A DNA stretch of 64,000 bases from Posidonia oceanica (Eukaryota > Streptophyta > Magnoliopsida > Alismatales > Posidoniaceae): assembly GCA_037176725.1 (NCBI GenBank), contig JAZBRS010000026.1, positions 60,924,501-60,988,500 of the forward strand, read 5' to 3'. Both the position numbers and the translations under genes were made by a program. Of this stretch, positions 1 to 10,712 are shown in pieces; position 1 is the stretch's first letter, and the number at the start of each line of letters is the position of its first letter. Below the pieces are notes generated by a model. It ran no database searches. It saw nothing but the letters and a program-made list of their open reading frames with translations, and had not been told where the DNA came from.

Positions 1-702
1 AAGCGGGGTGCCAGACAGCGAGCCAATGGGGTACTGTGCTCCAACCAGCCCAAAGGACTGGCCACCAGGGGACAGAGGTGCATGCTATGTTATGTGTTGT
101 GCTATGGGAGGTGGCAATCGGGCCCCCATCGTCGAAACCTTAAGCAGTTGAGACGATGGTCTAGGTGGATGTGTAGTGGCAAATGCAAGATATGCAGGAA
201 TTGGACGTAGGGAATCCTCAGGAGTGGTAGGAATGAAGGAGGAACGGACCGATAGAGCCATGCCCTGCAGTCTCTGGGCGAGCTCCATCAGGTGCTGGTA
301 CTGTGCCTCAAGCGTCCCGTCAGTGGGAACACTGAAGTGCAGTGCCGGCGAGGGATGAGAAGCAAGTGGCACGAATACAGACTGTCCGAGAGAAACAAGT
401 CCTACAGCAAGAGTCACAGTAGCGGCAGAAGGGGCGTCAATGGTGACGTATCCCTGAGAAGGAGGGGTCAAAGGCGTCTTCGGAACGCGAGTGACGGTCA
501 CCAAGATGGACTCGACGACTGGATCCAGAGGGGCAGATGTTTGCCAATGCCCCAGGACGAACTGGGATACTAGAGGCGTTAGGGGGGGAAACCCTGGCAT
601 CACAGGAGGCACAAAGGGAACTGAAGGGGCAACCGGAGGGGCCGAAGTGGAAACTCCCTCCGTGATAAGAGTAAGAAGAGGCTCACTAACGTACTGGGCC
701 AT
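1..702 (-). pseudogene. gag-like gene of gypsy element A, N-terminal part
   Basis: Reading on the minus strand from the ATG at 702 (MAQYVSEPLLT...) gives a Pro/Ser/Thr-rich protein. It matches the N-terminal gag region of element C (start MVEYTGKPSSS) in layout, including a short leucine-rich segment (EAQYQHLMELAQRLQGMAL) that corresponds to SQARRLLAKAERLRSMAL in C. The frame stays open to about 85; beyond that the homology continues in another frame (ASPLGWLEHSTPLARCLAP), so the copy is frameshifted or contains a stop. The rest of gag and any pol lie left of the window. Gag forms the particle of the retroelement. The family assignment rests on the better preserved gag of element C. Confidence 0.7.
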
Positions 703-2178
703 TGCAGACCGAGAGCACGTGAGGATAGGGCTGCGACAAGGAAGAAGAGGACGAGTCCTAGTAGGAGCTATCGTCGCAAAGGCGGATAGCTCAGAAGGGA
801 ATGGTCGCGAACAAAGGTCGCAACAGATGTGTCTGTAAGGGACAGTACTCAAGCGTCAGCAAGGGAACTCACTTACCGATCTCTGCTGACACAAACAGAA
901 ACAAACAAGGATTAGAAACTGAAAGAAAGATGCAAATGTGTTAAGTTAATGGCATGAATGATATGTATGCTTTCTAGCATGCTCTCCCTCACCAATCTAG
1001 TGTATCCTAGTAGGTAGCCTACTTCGAGTACTCACAGGTGTACGGGTCACCGACTCAGGTCAGAAAAAACAGGCCCCCTGTCCAAATCCTAGCCAAAGCT
1101 CAGGTAATAATAGGGTGGTGTGTTGGTGGCCCTGACTCCTCCAAAGCGTGGGTAGTACCCTCCACTAGCACCGACACGACCCCTGGACAAGGGGGGACAG
1201 ACCGACTGACTTAGGCCACGCCAGAAGCAGTGGAACAAGAGGTCGAGACCATCCTTCGCAGACTAATAGGTGGACTCGGATGAGAGGATGCATGCCCTAT
1301 ATGATGCTTATGCAAATGATTAGAGTTTTTTATCTTACGCGTTTTATTAACTCAGAGGGGGTGCAGGTTTGTTGAGGTCTCTAGTTGCTCCTAGAACTTC
1401 TTTTTACTTGCCATTTTTAGTTAGCCACAGGGAAAGCAATCAGTCTCTACTATCCTAGACATGGCATGTGCAAAAGGGAAGAAAATCAACCAAATATGGC
1501 AGGCAAACAACATACATCACTGCAAAAGGCAAGTGCATAGCATGTGCAGGTGTTTGTGAGCATAATGGTGAAGGAAAAGCATTCATCACATCAAAAGGCA
1601 TATATACAGGGCATGTGCATGTGTAGTGGCATAGCAAGTGTGTAAAAGAAGCATTCATCACTCAAAAAGCATGTATTATTGCCAAGCAAGTATGTAGACA
1701 TGCATTATGCGAGAAATAAAGCAGTAATAGCCAACTGGTAAAGAAAGTAATGACAGGTAAGCAGTAAAGCAAATAAGAACAGAACAAAGAATAAAGCATG
1801 TAAACAAGCAAGAAATTCAAAGCAGACAAGGCAGAGCAAACAAAGCAAACCAAGGCAAAGTAGGTGCACAACCTAAGCAGAGTTGCCATGATGCGACTCG
1901 CTAGGAGTTGGCACAGAGGAGCAAACAAACAGGCAAAAGAGGCAAAGGCACAAGGCAAACAAAGAAAGCCAAACCCAAGCGGCGAAAAAGCCAAAAGCAA
2001 AAGCCAGAGTCTTGTATCCCCAACGGAGTCACCACTGTCGACTTTGCTGGACAAAGCAGACAGGCAGGCAAGCAAGCAAAAGCAAGGCAAAGGGCATAAG
2101 GCAAACCAAGACACAAAGGCAAGCAAAGATCCAAAAGCAAGCAAGAGAAAAGCCAGAAGCGAAAGTCGGAGTCTAGTA
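703..2178 (-). mobile_element. 5' leader of element A, between gag and PBS
   Basis: No convincing coding frame is present. Several blocks match the leader of element C at about 16130-17010, for example the segment around 1000-1280 (gtaggtagcctact, ccaaagctcagg, cgacacgacccc). The part nearest the PBS is rich in short CAAGCAAA/AAAGCA runs on the plus strand. This matching order of gag, leader, PBS and LTR fixes the minus orientation of the element. Confidence 0.7.
2017..2034 (-). repeat. second, upstream copy of the PBS motif in element A
   Basis: The plus strand reads tccccaacggagtcacca, followed by ctgt as at the true LTR junction. It is a diverged duplicate of the PBS at 2179-2196, part of a tandem duplication of about 160 bp that also copies the flanking CAAG-rich sequence and the first bases after the PBS. 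Confidence 0.7.
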
Positions 2179-2196
2179 TCCCCAGCGGAGTCGCCA
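2179..2196 (-). other. primer-binding site of element A
   Basis: On the minus strand TGGCGACTCCGCTGGGGA begins one base after the LTR end (…TACTACA). Its complement ends in CCA as a tRNA 3' end does. PBSs of the form TGGCGACTC… are known from Tat/Ogre-type plant gypsy elements, usually attributed to tRNA-Arg; the tRNA identity here is from memory of the family, not checked. Confidence 0.75.
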
Positions 2197-2499
2197 CTGT
2201 AGTAATCCCGATGTTCAGATTGTCCATGCACACTGCCAAAGCTCGCGTGCACCGATCAGAATCAGGTTCACTATTAGCGGCTGTGTCCGAGAAGGAAGAC
2301 TTAACTCGAAAACACTTAAAAAAAAGGAAAAAAGGAAAGAAAAGAAGGAGATAAGACAAATCAGAGTCGCCACCGTGTCTATTAAGTCGGGAGATAAGGA
2401 AAATCGAGGAAATGCGTGAATAAACACGCAAAATCAAGCAAAAGATGCAATGCGATGCAATGCAAAAGAAATGAGATGCAATGAGATGCAAATGATGTG

Positions 2500-2640
2500 A
2501 CTCATGCCTAGGATAAGGACAATATGGTCATTGCAGGCCAAGAGAAAGGGCAAGAACTCCTGTTACGTGCGGGGAAGGTGTTAGGCACCCCCGACATGCC
2601 CGAGAATCGGTCTTTCTAGGCTTACGCTCGCATACGCAGG
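2500..2640 (-). repeat. conserved LTR block, copy in A
   Basis: A stretch around gaaggtgttaggcaccccc that is shared with the LTR of C (17225-17370) and the solo LTR (58575-58720), while most other LTR sequence has diverged. Gypsy LTRs often keep a block reading GGGGGTGCCTAACACCTTC in sense; it may hold R-region or polyadenylation signals, which is inference. Confidence 0.7.
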
Positions 2641-2904
2641 GAAATGCATACTTTGAATGCGTAAGTGCCATGAATGCCTAATTAGATGCTCAAAGGTGTG
2701 CTCTAAGTGATGGAATGCGTGCAAGGAATTAAACGTGCTATCTAAGCGCTCAGCAACGCTATCTGTGTTCCGAACCGGGCAAACCCTGGTCCGTGAGAAC
2801 TCCAGGCAGTAAGCATCACTGCCCTATATGCAAATGCAGGCGATAAAACAAAACATCGGTAAAACCAGGCAATGCGGGTGACATGCAAAGGAAAACAATA
2901 TCAA

Positions 2905-3075
2905 ACACGCAAAACGATGCAAGAAAGAAAACGGGCACGTAAAACGGTGCAAGAAACAAAACAGACATGCAAAACAGTGCAAGAAACAAAGCAGGCACAC
3001 AAAACGGTGCAAGAAACAAAGCAGGCACGCAAAACAGTGTAAGATACAAAGCAGGCATGCAAAATGGTGCAAAAG
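2905..3075. repeat. minisatellite of about 30 bp, six copies
   Basis: Six copies of a unit of the form aaaacggtgcaagaaacaa followed by gcaggcacgc, starting near 2910, 2941, 2972, 3001, 3031 and 3061, inside the LTR of A. Confidence 0.8.
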
Positions 3076-3861
3076 CAAGCCAAAACAGGCAATGCAAATG
3101 CGGAAACAAAACAACGTAAAAGCCATGCAATACAGATGTAAAAACATGCAAAGGGGAAGAGTAAAACAAGTAAAGAGAGGCAAGCGGTGTAAGTGTGAAA
3201 ACAAACACTGCTTAAGGACCACACAATGCAGGTGTGAAGACCTACAAAGGGGAAAGAAGGCAAGCAGAGGGATCACCACTATCCTATGACTGTTTCCCAC
3301 TAAAACGTCCCACGATGTGTCGCGCACGCTGCCAAAAGCTCGCAGTGCAATCGGATCATGGAAAAGGGGGAAGAAGGTCGCAATCAGTAGTGAATCCAAG
3401 GAGAACTCAATCCAAAGACACTAAGAGTACGCGAAAAGAGAAAGCAGAGCAGATAGGCAAGAGGGGAAGTCCTAATCTACATGCAAGGAAAACGCGGAGC
3501 GAAAACAATGCATGCAATGCAAGTGATATGCAACAAAGTACTATGCAGGAGTTCAGAAGGACTTACCTTGGAGATCTGAGGCCTGATCAGAGGTGAACTT
3601 TGTCAGCATTGAAGTCCGCTCCATCAGGGTGATCCAGGTAGCTTGGTTGCGAAGATCCGGCGGTCCGATCGGGCGTTGCACAGGCCTCAATATCAGAAGA
3701 CCCAAGAACCAGGGAGAAGAAGGGATCTAAGTGTAAAAGGGTCCTATGGGTGTGCAGAACAGGTCCTCCCACATACATCGGAGCTAGAAGTGCTTAAAAG
3801 TGTGCAAAAATGCTAAGTGCAATGAGGTATGGGTGCAATGCATGCAAAAATGCAAGAAAAT

Positions 3862-4080
3862 GACCTAAATGTGATGATTTTGAAAAGTTAGGGACCTATA
3901 TGTAATGATTTTGAAATGTTAGGGACCTGGATGCAAACAAATGCAAAACCAGAGACCTAAATGCAATGTTTTTGAAAACTTGGGGACCTAAATGCAATAT
4001 TTTTGAAAACCTGGGGACCTAAATGCAATGTTTTTGAAAACCTGGGGACTTAAATGCAATATTTTTGAAAACCTAAGGGT
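3862..4080. repeat. minisatellite of 31 bp, seven copies
   Basis: Unit gacctaaatgcaatgttttt plus gaaaacctggg, repeated from about 3862 with a period of 31 bp; the third copy is the most degraded. Related single motifs (ctaaaatgcaat) spread on to about 4400. Confidence 0.8.
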
Positions 4081-6347
4081 CTAGATGCAAATAAAATAAG
4101 TTTCTGGATTTTTTAATAATGCAATAAGGTTTTAAAAGGGATTAAATGAAATCTAAATGGACTAAGGACCTAAATGCAAATGCAAAGAAATATAGGGTCT
4201 AAAATGCAATGCAATATGGAAAAATGCAATTAAATGAATGCTGTGCATGCATGCAGAGGACTAAAGTGCAATTTAAAAACATGCAAGGGCTAAAATGCAA
4301 TTTAATATGATAAAGCATGCAATTAAATGATTTTCCTAACATGTAGAAGACTAAAATGCAATAATAAAATAAAACAATATAAAAGTGCAATGCAATATGG
4401 TAAAATATGAAATTAAATGAATTTAACAACTGGACAGAGGACTGATTTGCAAATAAAATAAATAGCAGGACTTAAGAGCAATGTAATAAGGTAAAAACAG
4501 GCATTTAAATGACATTTATCAACTAGAGGACTTAGATGTAAAAGAAATAAATTGCTGGGCTAAAAACTAAGAGACAGAAAAGTATTTTGAACTACAGTAG
4601 GATCAATATGCAATAAAAATAAATATCAGAACTAAAACTAAAAGAAAACTAAAAGCTTTGAACTGCAGGGGACTAACATGTAATAAAAATAAATAGCTGG
4701 GCTGAAAATAAATGATATCAGAAGTTTTTAAACTGCAGCAGAACTGACATGCAAATAAAAGAAACTATATATTTTTCATGCAATTTTGTATGATTTTTAT
4801 TCAAAATTAAATCAAACATAAACTGTGGCTGGACCGGAAAGTAAATAGCTAAAACTATAAGGTAGAAATGCAATATGATGGTAAAATTACTAAGTTAAAG
4901 AAAAATAAAACGAAACGCAAATGTACGGCATTAAAAAACTAAAAACACTGTAGCAGGAGAGTTACAGGTTCTGTGCCGGAGAAGGGGCCGCGATCGGACG
5001 ACGCTGAAGGATCGGCGAGCTGCGGTGGACCTCCCCGGAGGCCGGAGGCTGGTCAGCGAGGCATGACAAAGGCTGGAGCGCGTTGGAGGAGGCGGCGGAG
5101 CTCTACAAGAGTTGCTGGAGTCTGTCTGGAGGCTGGAGGCATTCCCAGTGGAAGCAGAGGACCGAGCGAGGTTCTTGAGACCTCCACGGTGCCCGGAGCA
5201 TCGACGGCAAAGTAGGCGAACGTCCGGAGCAAGGTTGCGCGCAGAAGGCTCGCCGGAGAAGAAAGGTTAGCGGCGGCGATGACTTGGCGTGACACAGACC
5301 AGAATCTACTTCTAATGGGCTGGGGAGCAAGAGGGGAAGGAAACCAAGCTAAGGGTGTGATCAAGTACCTTTTTCCGTGGCTGATGTACTCCCCCGACGT
5401 CGGTGGTTTGAGCAGCTGTCGGTGATGACAGTGCGGCTGCTGCAGGCGCTCCCGGTGGCACGCGAAGGTCCGGATCGTCTTTTGGCGATGCTCCGGAGCT
5501 CCGAGACAGCACGGGCACGAGCTTGTGCACCGGAGGAAAGAAAATGGCTTTTTGGGTGCCACTGGTTCTGCCGGAGGTGGGGGTGGTGAGCTATTGCTCC
5601 CCGAGCTGGGCGGAACCTTCTGGCGGGCTGCTGGAGGTCTGGTGAAGGTGAGGGAGGCTTTGAATTGTACTGAGGAAGGCTGTGATGGAAGTTGCTGGGT
5701 TGGTTGATTTTGGGCAGAAATCAGGCGCAAGTGTTTGCGGTGGGGCGTGTAGGCTGTGGTGGGTGTTTAGGCTAAAGGTCGGGAGGTCTAGAAAGGTGGA
5801 GTTTAGGTGAGTTTGGTGAAGGATTTTGGGAGAGTTTGAAGGTCTGTGGTGCGGGGAATTCTGAGGTGGAGGGGAGTCGGGTTCTGTGGGTGGTGGCTAA
5901 GGTGTTTGGGGTGGATTCTGGGTCGAGGCTGGGCGATGGAGGAGTGGAGGTTGATGCCGGGTGATTGGGTGTGGTCTGGGGAGGAAGATGCTGAAGTTTG
6001 AAGGTCTAAGGAGGGTTGGTTTGCTGGGAGAAGGAAACTGGGATTTTTCAGAAGGAAGGAGGAGGAGAATTCTGGGCTCTCACGCTCTCTCTCTGATTCT
6101 CTCAACTGGCAAAGGTGAAGGAGGAATGGGGAGATGCTGGTTTTATCAAGAGGCTGGGCTAGGTGTCGAGCGCGAGCGGTGGATTCAAATCCACGGATGC
6201 AGGGGAACTGCTGCTGACAGGAGGGCTGACCAGCGAGGCGACACACGAGTTAATGCCGTCGCGGAAGATGCGGCCAAGGATGGGAAGGCTGAGAGAGGGT
6301 GTGAGAGCAGAGGGATGGCAGCTTGCTGATCTGATGGAGGGGGAAAT

Positions 6348-7560
6348 TTGAATTTTGAAAAGAGAGGGAAGGTTGTTGCAGGCGTTCGCGGGAGAGAAGA
6401 GAAGGAAGATGAGGAAGAAAGTAAGAGAAGGGAAGGAGGAGGGCTAAAGCAGGTGGGCTGGGCTGGATTGCAGGAGAAAGAAAGAAAAAAGAAAAGAAAG
6501 AAAGGAGGGGAGAAGGTGCAGTGGGCCGGGCCAGACTAAAAGAAAAGAAAAGAAATAAGAAGAAAGAAAAAGAAGGGAGGTAGGGAAGAAGAAAAAGGAA
6601 AGGAAGAAAAAGAAAAAGAAAGATTAAAATAAAATAAAATAAAAAAGGGATTTGGAAATATTTCAGAGTAGTTGTTTTTAGGTTAAGATTTTTAATTAGG
6701 TTTTAAAGAATTGTTTTTTAGTTAGTTAATTTTTTAAATTAGGGTTAAGAGGGATTTTAGTTTTGTTCAGGTTTTTACAATTTTTCTTAAGTTTTTCTTT
6801 AAATTGTTTTTTTAATGTTTGTTTTAAATGTTTGTTAAGTTTTTTAATTGTTTTTAAGTTAAGTTTTACTTATCAAGTTTTTCCTCTTTTTTCTTTTTAA
6901 TTAAGCCTTTCAAATTGTTTTAAGTTTGTGTTTTTAATTGTTTCTTTAGATTTGTTAATTGATTTTTAATTACTTATCCTAGGTTTTTTAATTGTTTCTT
7001 CTTTCTTAGGATTTGCTTTTGATTGTTGTTATTTTTAAAAGGGTTCTTGCTTTTTGTTTGTTTTGATTATATTTTTCTTTTGTTTGTTTTTAATAGCTTT
7101 TTCCTCTTGCTTGTTTTATATTTTTTGGATTGCATTCTTAGTTTTTAATTGCTTTTTAGCTAGATTTTTCTTTTAATTGTTTGTCCAAGTTTTTTAATTA
7201 TTTCTTAAGGTTTTGATTTGTTTCTCTTTTTGTTTTCCTTTTTTAATTAGAGTTTTAAAGGTTTAGTGTGGAAGAAAGGAAAAGGAAAAGGAGAGGAAGA
7301 AGAAAAGAAAGAAAGGGAGAAAGAAAGAAAGAAAGAGAGGAGAGGAAAGAAATTAAAGATTAGAAAATCATGAGATAAAATAAAATGAGATAAAAATATA
7401 GAAAAAATAAAGGAGAGAAGCATAAGTGGGGAGGAGCAGAAATGAGGTGGGTCCACCAGAGAGCAAGAAAAGATGGAGAATAAGAGGGAGGAGAGAGAAA
7501 AGAATAATTTGGAGAGAGAAAAGGATAATTTGGAGAGATGAGGAGGATAAAGGCTTGGAT
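6348..7560. repeat. purine-only and T-rich blocks in the LTR of A
   Basis: The plus strand is almost purely A/G from 6350 to 6640, then T-rich with very little C from 6660 to 7250, then again A/G-rich from 7257 to 7560. No coding frame is credible in it. Confidence 0.8.
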
Positions 7561-7899
7561 TTGGAGTGGGATTAGGTGAGTGTGTGACCTAGGGTTTCTA
7601 AGATTTGACCTAGGATTTGAAGTGGAATTTTAGAAGGTTTTTGGAAGGATTTTGTGTGTAGAAAATGGGTGGTTCTACCTAGGTTTTCTAGGGTTTTGTG
7701 GACTAGTTTTGGTGGGAGATTCTAAGGGTTTTTTTGGAGGATTTTTTGGGTTAGAAAATGGGTGTGATTCTAGGTTTGGTTTTGGATTTCATTTGGAGTT
7801 TTGTTTTGAAAAGAAGAGTGTGGTTTTGGGTTTAGGTTAAGGTTCAGAAGCCACTAGAAGGATTCCACTGATTCAGCCTGTCAAAATGGGGTGTCTACA

Positions 7900-8455
7900 G
7901 TGTCATAGCGTGAGGGCCAGCATACCCGTGCGAGGGTGTAAAGTGCGGTGATATGTATGCAGGGGTCTGAACCTGATGCAAAGGAGATGGATTGATAGTT
8001 TGTTGTGTAGTGTAAGGTGCAGTGCGTGGGAGCAGCAATTGTTGCACTGGCACGGCGCCGGGCAACAGGCTTGAGGGGTGCTGTGCTCCCGCCAATCCAG
8101 AAGACTAGCCACCAAATGAAGGAGTTGCATGCTGTGCAAAGTGTTGTGCAGACACAGGAGGCAGATAAAGCGCTCGTATTGCCGGAGCCGTGAAGAGCTG
8201 GGGCGATAACAAGGGTGGAAGTGCAGAGTGGTGAGCCTGCAAAGCTATAGCGGGCTGCACCTGAACCTCAGGGGTCGAACGGAAAGAGTGGGCCGCAGTC
8301 GGGTCGAGTGCGAGAGTCATGCTTCACAGCCTATCGGCCTTAGCCAACAGACGCTGTGCTTGCGAGGCAAGGAAATCATAGACCGACGAGACGGGACGCA
8401 AAAGGGTGTCTGCCAAAAGGGACACGGAAAGCAAGGAAGCAATAGGAGTAGATCC
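7900..8455 (-). pseudogene. gag fragment of gypsy element B
   Basis: The plus strand from 7900 aligns by eye with 15080-15650 in the gag of C: shared gcgtgagggccagcataccc, then ctgaacctgatgcaaagg, then the segment gccttagccaacagacg. The match ends near 8455, where GC-rich LTR-like sequence begins. The left side is cut by the insertion of element A. No intact frame remains. Confidence 0.7.
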
Positions 8456-9489
8456 TACGCAGAAGGCGCGCGGAGGCTAGAGACGGACTGTGCGAATGCT
8501 CCGGTGGGTTCGGCAGCGCGTGACGGTGGTTGGAGCGTACTGTCGATGTCAACGGTTTGCTGCAGAGAAGGCAGGAGACGGTGCCAACGCTTGGGGCAAC
8601 GGCGGCGTAAGGTTGGAGCGAGACCGAGTTGCTGGAGGTCTGGCGATGCTTGGGGAGCGATCCGGAAGGTCGGAGCTAGCCAGGAGTGCAACAGAGCTGC
8701 GGAGCGTTGACGGAGATGACGATTGTAGCGGCAGAGCTCGAATCGGGCGCTGAAGTTCTAAACTAACTTCTAACTATCTAGGAAGCTGAAGAAGCATGCA
8801 AGGAACTCAAATATGGCATCCATTACCTACAAGGATAGCCAGAGCGTGTTACCAACTTCGATTGGGTTTGGCAGTCCGGCGGAGGCTCAGGGTGGCGCTG
8901 CGAAGGACGACGGTGGCGCGAGGCAATCGGCGCGAGTTGCTGGTGCTCTGAGGAAGGTCTGGAGCAAGTTAATTGCTCTCCCTCCCTCTCTACTGCAAGT
9001 TTAAAGAAATGGGTTAAACTAGTTTTTTTTCTTCTCTTTTGTAGATGTAGCTCTCCCAGGGACTTGATGGCTCTCTCTGTGACATCGTGGAGGGCTAAGG
9101 AAGGCTATGGAAGGCTGAGTGGGAGCATGGGGATGCTGTGCTTGCAGGGGAGGAAAAAGGGTGCTATGCTATGTGCGGAGGAAAATGGGTTTGCTATTGG
9201 GTTGCTGTTGCTGCTGTGCATGGGATTGGGAATGTGTTGCTGCTGCTCTGCTCTTGGTTCCTCTGTGGTGAATGGGAAGGGATTGGCTTTTGCTAGATGA
9301 AAAGCCGAAGGAGATAAGGGTGCAAGGGGTTGCTTCTGCAGAGAGTTAGGCAGAGGGATTGGCTGCTGATTGGCTGTGAATTGAGCTGGGAGAGCGGGAA
9401 ATGAGGAGCAGGAGTTAGTGTGGATGGGAGAGGTGTTGAAGACCGCATGAAGGCCGAGCAAGGTGGTGAGAAGGCTGTGCATGGGGGTG

Positions 9490-9835
9490 GTTGCTTGCAG
9501 CAGGAGAGGAGGGAAAAAAGAAGAAGGAAAAAAAGAGAAGGGAGGAGGAAATGGCCGGGTTGAAGGAAAAGAAAAAAAAAAGAAGAAAAAGGAAAGGAGG
9601 GAGGAGATGGTGGGCTAGGCCTGGAAGTGGAAAAAGAAAGGAAAAAAGGAAAGAAGGAAATGGAGTGGGCTGGGCTGAAGGAAAAGAAAAAAAGAAAAAA
9701 GAAAGGAGGGAGGAGATGGTGGGCTGGGCCTGGAAGTGGAAAAAGAAAGGAAAAAAAAAAGGAAAGAAGGAAATGGAGAAGGAAAAAAGGAAGAAGGAGA
9801 AGAAGACAAAAGGTTTGGGCTTCTTCTTTTTTTTT
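9490..9835. repeat. purine-rich tract in the LTR of B
   Basis: Almost pure A/G on the plus strand, built of aaggaaagaaggaaatgg-like units with a repeated segment containing ggtgggctgggcctgg. It ends in a T run at 9820-9838. It parallels the purine blocks in A. Confidence 0.75.
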
Positions 9836-9954
9836 TATACCTAGAAGTTATCGAGCCCCAGGCGACCCTGCATATATATTAATATTCAAAAGATCAATTA
9901 CAAGTGAGGAGGACATTTACCAAAGCCTCGCCAAAAAAAGAGTAACAGTCCTAG

Positions 9955-9989
9955 ACCACTAATGGCCCAACAAGATGGCCACCATTAGT
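9955..9989. repeat. inverted repeat near the U3 end of LTR B
   Basis: The arms ACTAATGG and CCATTAGT enclose a spacer of about 15 bases, with a further direct copy of ACTAATGG just after. It lies about 210-240 bp from the LTR end at 10197, the same relative position as the stem-loop clusters in C and the solo LTR. Confidence 0.55.
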
Positions 9990-10020
9990 CCACTAATGGG
10001 CTTGGGCTTGTGCATGGTTT

Positions 10021-10153
10021 GGGTGTGCTAACCTAGGGTTTGACCTAGGGTTTAGGTGTGCTAACCTAGGGTTTGACCTAGGGTTTGGTGTGTGTTAACC
10101 TAGGGTTTGACCTAGGGTTTAAGTGTGCTAACCTAGCGTTTGACCTAGGGTTT
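10021..10153. repeat. tandem repeat of about 33 bp with telomere-like core
   Basis: Four units of the form gtgtgctaacctagggtttg plus acctagggttta. The core CTAGGGTTT recalls the plant telomere repeat TTTAGGG but is not it; CCTAGG makes the unit partly palindromic. Confidence 0.8.
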
Positions 10154-10712
10154 CAGAGAGAACCACCAATTTGGCCTGTCAAAATGAGGTGTCTACAGGA
10201 AGCGTTCCTGGCCGTGCACCACCACGGGTGTTATCTCAAGCTGGCTGGCTGTAAGGAAGCCGCGGAACACTGAAGATACCACTTTAAGCAATGCGCAAAC
10301 CAGGGGTTCGATTTCCTAAGCACGCAATGTCTGAGAAAACGGAAGGCGGAAGTTGGGGTAATGACTATAGAGGAGTAGCAGCACAATAAGAATGCAATGT
10401 GATGCGATGTTATGCGGTGAAATGCAGTGTATATACAGTGTGACGCCGAGCATGCGAAACCGAGAAAACGATCCTGGTCGTGCACTACCGCGGGTGTCAT
10501 CCAAAGCAGGCAAGCTACGCAGAGTTGCAAGTACTGAGAATGCTACCTTAAGCAATACGCGAACTAGGGTTCGAATCCTAAGTGTGCGATGTCCGTGTGA
10601 TGATGAAATGCAACACTAGGACTGACTCTACGGGGGATACAAAGAAGCTACATGATGTCATGTAATGAGATGCTAATGCAATGCAACAGAATGCTATTAC
10701 ACTATGACAAAA

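Larger units (their letters stand above)
2198..7899 (-). mobile_element. 5' LTR of gypsy element A (about 5.7 kb)
   Basis: Bounded by TG (2198, next to the PBS) and CA (…gtgtctaca, 7899). The first roughly 650 bp match the start of the solo LTR at 58301. The last bases (cctgtcaaaatggggtgt…aca) match the ends of the LTRs of B, C and the solo copy. The element is inserted in the gag of B: gtgtc follows at 7900-7904, and the uninterrupted gag of C has gtgtc at the same place, as expected for a 5 bp target duplication. It is more than twice as long as the solo copy. The extra length comes from minisatellites, an AT-rich block (4100-4960), a GC-rich block (4970-5700) and a purine-rich/T-rich stretch (6350-7560). 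Confidence 0.75.
8456..10197 (-). mobile_element. truncated LTR of gypsy element B
   Basis: The right end, ggcctgtc aaaatgaggtgtctaca (10175-10197), is a family LTR terminus. The left part (8460-9000) resembles the GC-rich blocks at 5000-5300 of A and 18430-18700 of C (phrases such as tctggcgatgcttgggga). The LTR half that should adjoin the PBS, the PBS and the leader are missing, so gag is joined directly to LTR. A deletion by unequal or illegitimate recombination is the simplest reading. The junction near 8455 is approximate. Confidence 0.6.

Noticed and set aside
1662..2491. Minus-strand frames rich in Leu, Cys and Phe, looking like membrane proteins
   Set aside because: They arise from CAAGCA/AAAGCA repeats read in antisense in the leader and LTR of element A; no start context or homology.
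2816..3399. Three overlapping Cys/Leu/Phe-rich frames
   Set aside because: They cross the 30 bp minisatellite of LTR A in all three frames, which marks repeat composition and not coding.
9491..9962. Lys/Glu/Arg-rich frames
   Set aside because: They are translations of a purine-only tract in LTR B.
10021..10153. Interstitial telomere repeat
   Set aside because: The unit is 33 bp with CCTAGGGTTT, not a run of TTTAGGG.
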